A stretch of DNA of 12,112 bases from Pseudomonadota bacterium (GTDB lineage Bacteria > Pseudomonadota > Gammaproteobacteria > Xanthomonadales > Rhodanobacteraceae): assembly GCA_023412995.1 (NCBI GenBank), contig JAEZQS010000019.1, positions 1 to 12,112 on the forward strand, in the 5' to 3' direction. Under the pieces are notes generated by a model. That model was not told the origin of the DNA. It worked only from the letters and a program-made list of their open reading frames with translations, and did not search any database. A program made the position numbers and the translations under genes. Shown in pieces: positions 6,598-12,112 of this stretch. Every line of letters begins with the position of its first letter. Positions within the stretch are counted from its first letter, which is position 1.

Positions 6598-7668
6598 ATG
6601 CAGTTCCAGCAGCTGCGGATTGCCAACCTGCGCTCCATCGCGGCCGAGGAGGTCGTGCTGGCGCCCGGCTGGAACGTGTTCACCGGTCCGAACGGCGCGG
6701 GCAAGACGAGCCTCCTGGAAGCGGCCTTCCTTCTGTCGCACGGGCGCTCGTTCCGCTCGGCCGCGCGCGATGCCCTCAGCCAGCACGGATCGGCGGGCTT
6801 TTCCGTATTTGGCGAGCTGGTGGACCCTTCGGCACGTGTGGGTTTGGCCCGGCACGAAGGTGCGCTGCAGGCGCGCCTGGATGGCCAGGATGTCGCTGTC
6901 GGCGAACTGCTGCGCCGGGTCGCCGTCACGTGTTTCGAGCCTGGCTCCCACGCGCTGATTGCCGGCCCCGCGGAGGAGCGGCGGCGCTACCTCGACTGGG
7001 GCGTGTTCCACGTGGAACCGGATTTCCTGTCGATGTGGCGTCGGTATCAGCGCGCCCTGCGCCAGCGAAATACCTTGTTGCGCCGCCAGGCGGAAGCGGG
7101 CGAGCTGGCCCCGTGGGATGTCGAGCTTGCCGCCAGTGGCGAAGCCATCACCACTATGCGGGCCCACTACTTTGCCCGCCTCGAGCCGTTTGTCATGGCT
7201 CTTTGCGGCGAGCTCCTGGTTGAGCTGGGGCCACCGCGCCTCCATCTTGATAGCGGGTTCGATGCGGGCGAATCGTTGCTCGGGATACTGCAGTCGCGCC
7301 GCGAGAGGGACGTTGCACGTGGGCACACCACCGCCGGACCCCACCGGGCAGACTGGCAGATCGGCTTCGAAGCGGCGCCACGGCGTGAACACCTGTCCCG
7401 CGGACAGGAAAAACTGTGCGCGTTTGCGTGCCTGCTTGGCCAGGCCCGCCACCATGCGGCGGCAGCGGGCAGCTGGCCGGTGTTGTGCCTGGACGATCTG
7501 GCGTCGGAGGTCGATGCCGCGCATCTGTCGCGCATGCGTGACGCGGTGGAGCAGGGCGGGGCCCAGGTGCTGGTGACGGGCACATCGCCAGCATCAACCC
7601 CGGTTCCGACGCACGGCGAAGCGGCCTGGTTCCACGTGGAACAGGGCCGCGTCCGGCGCGCGTCCTGA
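6598..7668 (+). CDS. recF: DNA replication and repair protein RecF
   Basis: RecF is an SMC/Rad50-like ABC ATPase. With RecO and RecR it loads RecA at single-strand gaps. The product is 356 residues, a normal length. It starts MQFQQLRIANLRSIAAEEVV, and the Walker A GPNGAGKT lies at 30-37. The ABC signature LSRGQEKL is at 266-273 and Walker B VLCLDD at 295-300. A second conserved stretch, RRYLDWGVFHVEP, surrounds residues 129-141. The end reads WFHVEQGRVRRAS. Both FHVE tetrapeptides (137-140 and 345-348) are encoded by identical codons that form parS-like palindromes. No strong Shine-Dalgarno sequence precedes the ATG. gyrB follows after 77 bases with its own promoter element. Confidence 0.97.
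   Translation: MQFQQLRIANLRSIAAEEVVLAPGWNVFTGPNGAGKTSLLEAAFLLSHGRSFRSAARDALSQHGSAGFSVFGELVDPSARVGLARHEGALQARLDGQDVAVGELLRRVAVTCFEPGSHALIAGPAEERRRYLDWGVFHVEPDFLSMWRRYQRALRQRNTLLRRQAEAGELAPWDVELAASGEAITTMRAHYFARLEPFVMALCGELLVELGPPRLHLDSGFDAGESLLGILQSRRERDVARGHTTAGPHRADWQIGFEAAPRREHLSRGQEKLCAFACLLGQARHHAAAAGSWPVLCLDDLASEVDAAHLSRMRDAVEQGGAQVLVTGTSPASTPVPTHGEAAWFHVEQGRVRRAS
7004..7019 (+). promoter_or_regulatory. parS: parS site 1 (ParB centromere-binding site) inside recF
   Basis: TGTTCCACGTGGAACC contains the perfect 14-base palindrome GTTCCACGTGGAAC. This is the parS form known from Pseudomonas and other Gammaproteobacteria, to which the ParB/Spo0J clamp binds and from which it spreads to organise the origin region for segregation. 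It lies about 1.8 kb from the perfect DnaA box, where parS sites normally cluster. It sits in the recF frame as Phe-His-Val-Glu. The parAB genes are not in this window. Confidence 0.8.
7628..7643 (-). promoter_or_regulatory. parS: parS site 2 (ParB centromere-binding site) at the 3' end of recF
   Basis: The plus strand reads GGTTCCACGTGGAACA, the exact reverse complement of the 16-mer at 7004-7019. The core palindrome spans 7629-7642. It again encodes Phe-His-Val-Glu (recF 345-348). It ends 32 bases before the gyrB -10 element, so bound ParB could touch gyrB transcription as well as organise the origin. Confidence 0.8.
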
Positions 7669-7672
7669 CCGC

Positions 7673-7681
7673 TGTTATAAT
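7673..7681 (+). promoter_or_regulatory. gyrB promoter, extended -10 element
   Basis: TGTTATAAT is a perfect extended -10 (TGn plus TATAAT), starting 5 bases after the recF stop. No good -35 is found 16-18 bases upstream, as is usual for extended -10 promoters. Transcription would start about 55-60 bases ahead of the gyrB ATG. A perfect TATAAT is striking in such GC-rich DNA. Confidence 0.65.
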
Positions 7682-7735
7682 CGGGTGCATCCAGACCTGT
7701 CCCGGCGCGCGCTTCGCGTGCCGCAGGTGTGCGCC

Positions 7736-7740
7736 GGGAG
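7736..7740 (+). promoter_or_regulatory. Ribosome binding site of gyrB
   Basis: GGGAG lies 5 bases upstream of the ATG at 7746 and supports this start. Confidence 0.6.
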
Positions 7741-7745
7741 AAATC

Positions 7746-10154
7746 ATGACTGACCAGTACGATTCCAGCAGGATCAAGGTCTTGAAGGGCCTTGAGGCCG
7801 TGCGTAAGCGGCCCGGCATGTACATCGGCGACACCGACGACGGCACCGGCCTGCACCACATGGTGTTCGAGGTGGTCGACAACTCGATCGACGAGGCCTT
7901 GGCGGGTTACTGCGACAACGTGGTGGTCACCCTGCACGGCGACGGCTCGGCCAGCGTGGCCGACAACGGGCGCGGCATTCCGGTGGGCATCCAGGCTGAA
8001 GAAGGCCGCTCGGCTGCCGAGGTGGTGATGACCGTCCTGCATGCGGGCGGCAAGTTCGACGACAACAGCTACAAGGTTTCCGGCGGCCTCCACGGCGTCG
8101 GCGTCTCCGTGGTCAACGCCCTGTCCGACCACCTCTGGCTGACGATCTACCGCGATGGCCTTGAGCATCAGCAGGAATATGCCCTGGGCGAACCGCTGTA
8201 TCCCCTGAAGGTCGTCGGACCCTCGACGCGCCGCGGCACCACGGTGCGCTTCCATCCCAGCGCGGCGACGTTTTCCACCATCGAGTTCCATTACGACGTG
8301 CTGGCGCGGCGCCTGCGCGAGCTGTCCTTCCTCAACTCGGGCGTGCGCATCGAGCTGGTCGATGAACGGACCGACAAGCGCGACGTGTTCCAGTACGAAG
8401 GGGGCATCCGCTCCTTCGTCGAGCACCTGGCGCAGCTCAAGACCCCGCTCCATCCCAAGGTGATGCACTTCACCTCGGAGCACGAGGGCACCACGGTCGA
8501 ACTGGCCATGCAGTGGACCGACGCCTATCAGGAGACGGTGTTCTGCTTCACCAACAACATACCGCAGCGCGACGGCGGCTCCCACCTTTCCGGCTTCCGC
8601 GCCGCGCTCACGCGCACGCTGTCGAACTACATCGAGAAATCGGGCGCGCAGAAGACCGCCAAGGTGGCGCTGTCGGGCGACGACATGCGCGAAGGCCTGA
8701 TCGCGGTGCTGTCGGTCAAGGTGCCGGACCCCAAGTTTTCCTCGCAGACCAAGGACAAGCTGGTCTCGAGCGAGGTCAAGGGCATCGTCGAGTCGGCGGT
8801 GGGCCAGAAGCTGGAGGAGTTCCTGCTGGAGCACCCGGGCGAGGCCCGCGCCATCACGGCGAAGGTGGTTGATGCCGCGCGTGCGCGCGAGGCGGCGCGC
8901 AAGGCACGTGAAATGACCCGGCGCAAGGGCGCGCTCGACATCGCGGGGCTGCCCGGCAAGCTGGCCGACTGCTCGGAAAAGGATCCCGCGCTGAGCGAGC
9001 TGTTCATCGTCGAGGGCGATTCGGCCGGCGGCTCGGCCAAGCAGGGCCGCAACCGCCGCAACCAGGCGATCCTGCCGCTCAAGGGCAAGATCCTCAACGT
9101 GGAGCGCGCGCGCTTCGACCGCATGCTGGGATCGGCCGAGGTCGGCACCCTCATCACCGCGCTCGGCACCGGGATCGGCAAGGACGAGTTCAACATCGAC
9201 AAGCTGCGCTACCACCGCATCATCATCATGACCGATGCGGACGTGGACGGCTCGCACATCCGCACCCTGCTGCTGACCTTCTTCTACCGGCAGATGCCCT
9301 CGCTGATCGAGCGCGGGCACGTCTACATCGGCCTGCCGCCGCTGTACAAGCTCAAGCAGGGCAAGCAGGAGATCTACCTGAAGGACGACGCCGCCCTCAA
9401 CAGCTACCTCATTTCCAATGCGGTGGACGGCGCCGAACTGGCGTACAGCACCGAGGCGCCCCCGATTGGCGGCGCCGCGCTCGAGAAGCTGATGGCAGCC
9501 TGGCGCGCCGCCCTGGACCAGATCGAACGGCTGGCGTTCCGCTTCGATCCGGCGCTCCTGCATGCCTTCCTGGATTCACCGCTGACGGCCGAAGCCTGGA
9601 ACGATGCGCCTTCCCTGGATGCCTGGACCGTACGCGTGGCAAACACCTTATCGCGCTCGGGCCTGGGCCGCCCGCAATACGCCTTGCGCGCCCAGCCGGC
9701 CGGGGTCGAGCAGGGGGCGGCGCTGCTGATCGACCGCGACCAGCACGGGCTGCGCCACTCGCAGGTGCTGCCGGCGGCCTTCCTCACCTCGACCGAGTTC
9801 CGTCCCATTGCCGAGGCCGGCGCGCTCATCGCGGGACTCGTGCAGGCGGGCGCCGAAGTCCGCCGTGGCGGCAAGTCGCAGGCCATCACGCGTTTTGCAC
9901 AGGCCTACGACTGGCTGATGGACGAGGCCCGGCGCGGGCGCACGATCCAGCGCTTCAAGGGCCTGGGCGAGATGAATCCCGAGCAGCTCTGGGACACCAC
10001 CGTCAATCCCGACACCCGCCGCTTGCTGCAGGTCAGCATCGAGGACGCGGTGGCCGCCGACCAGATCTTCTCCACCCTGATGGGTGACGTGGTGGAGCCG
10101 CGGCGTGAGTTCATCGAGCAGAACGCCCTGCGGGTGGCGAATCTCGACGTCTGA
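7746..10154 (+). CDS. gyrB: DNA gyrase subunit B
   Basis: GyrB is the ATPase and TOPRIM subunit of the A2B2 gyrase, which introduces negative supercoils and relieves positive ones ahead of forks. The product is 802 residues (E. coli 804). The GHKL ATPase domain starts near the N-terminus with Glu42 (general base), Asn46 and Asp73 in ADNGRGIPV. The QTK loop reads SQTKDKL. The TOPRIM domain has EGDSAGG from Glu423 and the DADVD metal-binding acidic cluster at 497-501, followed by GSHIRTLLLTFFYRQMP. A region of about 170 residues (roughly 555-730) corresponds to the insertion typical of Gram-negative GyrB. The C-terminal tail carries QRFKGLGEMNPEQLW. Asp425 and Lys446 correspond to the E. coli quinolone-related positions 426 and 447 and are the wild-type residues. 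It has its own promoter element and ribosome binding site. Confidence 0.98.
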   Translation: MTDQYDSSRIKVLKGLEAVRKRPGMYIGDTDDGTGLHHMVFEVVDNSIDEALAGYCDNVVVTLHGDGSASVADNGRGIPVGIQAEEGRSAAEVVMTVLHAGGKFDDNSYKVSGGLHGVGVSVVNALSDHLWLTIYRDGLEHQQEYALGEPLYPLKVVGPSTRRGTTVRFHPSAATFSTIEFHYDVLARRLRELSFLNSGVRIELVDERTDKRDVFQYEGGIRSFVEHLAQLKTPLHPKVMHFTSEHEGTTVELAMQWTDAYQETVFCFTNNIPQRDGGSHLSGFRAALTRTLSNYIEKSGAQKTAKVALSGDDMREGLIAVLSVKVPDPKFSSQTKDKLVSSEVKGIVESAVGQKLEEFLLEHPGEARAITAKVVDAARAREAARKAREMTRRKGALDIAGLPGKLADCSEKDPALSELFIVEGDSAGGSAKQGRNRRNQAILPLKGKILNVERARFDRMLGSAEVGTLITALGTGIGKDEFNIDKLRYHRIIIMTDADVDGSHIRTLLLTFFYRQMPSLIERGHVYIGLPPLYKLKQGKQEIYLKDDAALNSYLISNAVDGAELAYSTEAPPIGGAALEKLMAAWRAALDQIERLAFRFDPALLHAFLDSPLTAEAWNDAPSLDAWTVRVANTLSRSGLGRPQYALRAQPAGVEQGAALLIDRDQHGLRHSQVLPAAFLTSTEFRPIAEAGALIAGLVQAGAEVRRGGKSQAITRFAQAYDWLMDEARRGRTIQRFKGLGEMNPEQLWDTTVNPDTRRLLQVSIEDAVAADQIFSTLMGDVVEPRREFIEQNALRVANLDV

Positions 10155-10191
10155 AGGTTCGTCGACGACGCTCGGAGGCAGGAGCGGGCAC

Positions 10192-10228
10192 GCCGGCATT
10201 GCTGCGGCGCAGCATTGCGCGCGCCGGC
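10192..10228 (+). terminator. Nested inverted repeat downstream of gyrB
   Basis: An inner hairpin TGCTGC (10200-10205), loop GGC, GCAGCA (10209-10214) is flanked by GCCGGC at 10192-10197 and 10223-10228, which can pair as an outer stem. It begins 38 bases after the gyrB stop. There is no T-tract, so it could be a Rho-assisted terminator or an mRNA-stabilising structure. The remaining bases of the 181-base gyrB-TPR gap show no convincing promoter. Confidence 0.3.
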
Positions 10229-10323
10229 ACGCGCTTGTGCCATTCATCCGGGCGGCGGTACGCTCTTTGGCCCTTTGTACCCCCTCCCCGCCAGTCTGCG
10301 ACGGCCTTCGTATGTCCCATAGC

Positions 10324-10328
10324 GAGGT
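10324..10328 (+). promoter_or_regulatory. Ribosome binding site of the TPR gene
   Basis: GAGGT lies 7 bases upstream of the ATG at 10336. This fixes the start just before a signal peptide rather than at the upstream in-frame ATGs. Confidence 0.65.
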
Positions 10329-10335
10329 ACACATC

Positions 10336-11607
10336 ATGAAGCGGTTCCCATGGCTCTTCGCCGCGATCTGCGCCACCGGCCTGGTGTTTGCCGGCGCCGC
10401 CTTCGCGAGGGACAAGAAGCCCGACGAGTACCCCAACGCCACGCGCCAGGATCCGAAGGTGGACATGTCCGCCACCGACCAGCGCAAGCTCAACAAGGCG
10501 ACCGACCTCGTCAACGAGAACAAGGGTGCGGAAGCGCAGCCGGTGATCCAGGACGTGATCGACAGCAAGCGCTCCAGCAAGTACGCGCAGGCGTTCGCGC
10601 ACCAGCTGATGGCGCAGGTGTACTGGGACCAGGACAAGGGTGCCGAGGCGATCGAGGAATACAAGAAGGCCATCGCGCTCGACGCGATGCCCAATTCGGC
10701 GCAGTTCTCGCTCATCTACGCCCTGGCGCAGACGCAGCTGCAGGAAGAGAAATATGCCGACGCACTCGCCACGCTGGCCGACTGGGAAAAGCTCACCGGG
10801 ACGCAGACCGCCGACGAGCTGGCCCTGAAGGCGAACGCCTACTACCGCACCGACCAGTACCAGCTCGCCGTCGACACGATGAAGCAGGCGATGGCGAAGA
10901 CCGACAAGCCCAACGACAGCTGGTCGCAGATCCTGATGGCCAGCTACTTCGAACTGGAGCAGTACGACGAGGCGGCGCAGCTGACGCGCGAGCAGCTGGC
11001 AAAGGATCCCACCAACAAGAAGCTGGTGAACCAGCTCGCCACCATCTTCATCCAGGCCGACAAGCCGCAGCAGGCGCTGGACGTGATGGCCAAGGCGAAG
11101 GCCGATGGCCTCATCACCACCAGCGAGGACTACCTCCAGCTGGCCAAGCTGCAGTCCGCCGCCGACAAGCCCAAGGACGCCGCCGCGACCATGAAGGAGG
11201 GCTTCGCCAAGGGCATCCTCCAGGCGAACTACGACAACTACAAGCTGCAGGGCGACGTCTGCATGCAGGCGGAGGAAGATGCCTGCGCGATCGAGGGCTA
11301 TACCAAGGCCTCGCCGATGGCTACCGACGGCAACGTCGATTACCAGCTCGGCTACCTGCAGTTCTACGCCGACCACTCGCGCGAGGCGATCGAGGCGCTC
11401 GATCGCGCCATCCAGAAGGGCGGCCTGCGCCAGGAAGGCGAGGCGTACCTGCTGCGCGGCGATGCGAAGAACGACCTCGACCAGTCCGCCGCCGCAATGG
11501 CCGACTGGCAGAAAGCGGCGGGATTCGCCAGCACGCGCGCCATGGCCGACCAGAGGATCAAGGCCGCCAAGGGCGGCGTGAAGATCCAGCACGGCAGGAA
11601 GAAGTGA
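10336..11607 (+). CDS. Exported tetratricopeptide-repeat protein
   Basis: This 423-residue protein has no assigned reaction. Residues 1-24 form a clear Sec signal peptide: basic KR, a hydrophobic core and an AFA cleavage site before Arg25. Most of the rest is helix-turn-helix repeats with TPR spacing, for example around 83-115, 124-153, 162-190, 195-225, 229-257 and 264-292, and later units at 336-361 and 370-398. Only two cysteines remain after cleavage (309 and 317), close enough for a periplasmic disulfide. The tail is basic (GRKK). TPR proteins are protein-binding scaffolds, and this one should act in the periplasm or at the outer membrane. It lies between gyrB and a tonB gene, so a link to TonB-dependent transport is possible but is only inferred from position. 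The frame is open upstream to 10084 within gyrB, but the signal peptide and GAGGT fix the start. Confidence 0.88.
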   Translation: MKRFPWLFAAICATGLVFAGAAFARDKKPDEYPNATRQDPKVDMSATDQRKLNKATDLVNENKGAEAQPVIQDVIDSKRSSKYAQAFAHQLMAQVYWDQDKGAEAIEEYKKAIALDAMPNSAQFSLIYALAQTQLQEEKYADALATLADWEKLTGTQTADELALKANAYYRTDQYQLAVDTMKQAMAKTDKPNDSWSQILMASYFELEQYDEAAQLTREQLAKDPTNKKLVNQLATIFIQADKPQQALDVMAKAKADGLITTSEDYLQLAKLQSAADKPKDAAATMKEGFAKGILQANYDNYKLQGDVCMQAEEDACAIEGYTKASPMATDGNVDYQLGYLQFYADHSREAIEALDRAIQKGGLRQEGEAYLLRGDAKNDLDQSAAAMADWQKAAGFASTRAMADQRIKAAKGGVKIQHGRKK

Positions 11608-11616
11608 TCACGCGGC

Positions 11617-11648
11617 GAACGGTGCGCCGGCCCTGCGACGCACCGTTC
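11617..11648 (+). terminator. Hairpin terminator candidate after the TPR gene
   Basis: GAACGGTGCG (11617-11626) pairs perfectly over 10 bases with CGCACCGTTC (11639-11648) across a 12-base loop. It starts 9 bases after the TPR stop. No T-run follows, so Rho-independent termination is not certain, but position and stem strength fit a transcript end. Confidence 0.5.
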
Positions 11649-11899
11649 CCGTGGCTCGTCAAACCGGCGAAGATGCAGTGGCCGGGCGCCATCCGGGAAC
11701 CCACCCGAGCGGCGCCGGGCACGCGCCGCTGCGCTTCACGGAATCTTGATAATCGCACCACTTTCATGGCTTGTCGTAAGGGCATCGGGTGTTGTACCGT
11801 GCCGAGCTCTCCCGCGCACGCCCTGCAGGGGAGCAGTTCGGGGCGTGACGACGGCGTCGCTCGGCGGCCGCACAGACACAATCTCGTTGGTCAACACTG
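11649..11899 (+). other. Upstream region of the tonB gene
   Basis: These 251 bases lie between the TPR hairpin and the tonB start. A less GC-rich patch at 11740-11800 is the likely promoter area. It contains TTGATAAT (11746-11753) and a weak pair TTGTCG (11771-11776) and TGTACC (11793-11798) with 16-base spacing. GATAAT at 11748 resembles one unit of a Fur box, but no second or third unit follows in register, so Fur control is not shown. No coding sequence is convincing here. No ribosome binding site is seen before the tonB ATG. Confidence 0.35.
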
Positions 11900-12112
11900 A
11901 TGGCAAACACCTACCAATCCGGCGGCGGTTCTTTCAGCTGGCGACGCGTCACCGCGTTTTCCAGCGCGTTCGCGCTGCACGCGTTCGCGTTTGCGATGAT
12001 GATGGCGCCGATCGCGCCGCCGCCGCCGAAGGACAAGACCGTCGACGAGAAGGTGATGGTCGAATTCATCGAGCCCCCGCCGCCGCCGCCGCCCCCGCCG
12101 CCGCCGCCGCCG
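11900..12112 (+). CDS. tonB: TonB-family energy transducer (partial, N-terminal 71 residues)
   Basis: TonB passes the proton-motive force captured by ExbB/ExbD to outer-membrane receptors for iron chelates, B12 and other substrates. Seventy-one residues are visible from the ATG at 11900. A short polar N-terminus with SWRR (13-16) leads into one hydrophobic segment at about 18-38 that contains a histidine (His27), as in the TonB transmembrane helix. Next come APPPPKDK and VMVEFIEP, then an unbroken run of 13 prolines (59-71) to the window edge, the start of the periplasm-spanning proline-rich domain. The C-terminal receptor-binding domain lies outside. In Xanthomonadales exbB and exbD commonly follow; that cannot be checked here. 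The identification is by architecture. No Shine-Dalgarno sequence precedes the start, so the start is moderately certain. Confidence 0.8.
   Translation, partial: MANTYQSGGGSFSWRRVTAFSSAFALHAFAFAMMMAPIAPPPPKDKTVDEKVMVEFIEPPPPPPPPPPPPP
12074..12112 (+). repeat. CCG-rich triplet repeat coding for 13 prolines
   Basis: Thirteen consecutive proline codons run to the window edge. They are CCG apart from two CCC codons. The repeat forms part of the tonB proline domain and may be length-variable by replication slippage. Its full extent is not visible. Confidence 0.8.

Noticed and set aside
7311..7326. A further CACGTG-centred sequence in recF as a third parS site.
   Set aside because: Only the central bases match. 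Four of the 14 core positions differ and the palindrome is broken on both sides.
8902..8914. GGCACGTGAAA in gyrB as a degenerate parS site.
   Set aside because: Only one half resembles the TTTCACGTGAAA form of parS; the left arm does not match.
7167..9563. A 798-codon open frame on the minus strand opposite recF and gyrB.
   Set aside because: It is antisense to the conserved frames of recF and gyrB. The composition is that of a codon-position shadow and no motif is recognisable.
10350..11900. A 516-codon plus-strand frame overlapping the TPR gene.
   Set aside because: It is a frame-shifted shadow of the TPR gene, which has the signal peptide, the ribosome binding site and the repeat structure. 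The alternative product is Arg/Gly/Ala-rich without structure.
1..12112. Search for insertion sequences, CRISPR arrays, tRNA or rRNA genes, phage remnants or a defence system.
   Set aside because: No transposase, spaced direct repeats, tRNA-like cloverleaf or atypical gene was seen by eye. The window is filled by conserved origin-region genes.

Overview
The window is a high-GC (roughly two thirds by eye) chromosomal replication-origin neighbourhood of a gammaproteobacterium. The gene order mnmE-yidC-rnpA-rpmH (minus strand) facing dnaA-dnaN-recF-gyrB (plus strand), followed by a secreted TPR protein and a tonB-type gene, matches the order Xanthomonadales (Lysobacterales). This placement rests on gene order and protein character; no database search was possible. 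All core genes look intact and of normal length. Two are cut by the window edges: mnmE on the left and tonB on the right.

Left arm (1-3679, minus strand): rpmH (L34), rnpA (RNase P protein), yidC (membrane insertase) and mnmE (tRNA-modification GTPase) read away from the origin. A good sigma70-type promoter lies in front of rpmH. The small gene yidD, often found between rnpA and yidC in Proteobacteria, is not seen in the 156-base gap. yidC also lacks a visible Shine-Dalgarno sequence.

Origin (about 3616-5389): dnaA starts at 3841 and is followed by a 226-base gap holding one perfect DnaA box, several near-matches, an A-rich stretch and a hairpin that encloses a DnaA-box-like site. This gap is the best oriC candidate. 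Genes on both sides point away from it, as expected for co-orientation with replication.

Right arm (5390-12112, plus strand): dnaN (sliding clamp), recF (gap repair) and gyrB (gyrase B). An extended -10 promoter lies just downstream of recF. recF carries two copies of the same 16-base ParB-binding (parS) sequence in opposite orientation, 624 bases apart, each written over the codons Phe-His-Val-Glu. These would be centromere sites about 2 kb from oriC and are the most interesting signal here. After gyrB come a 423-residue exported TPR protein and the start of an energy-transducing TonB protein with an uninterrupted 13-proline run.

The window is mostly conserved housekeeping DNA. I see no mobile element, CRISPR array, RNA gene or clearly novel multigene system. 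The points of interest are the non-coding signals laid over or between these genes.
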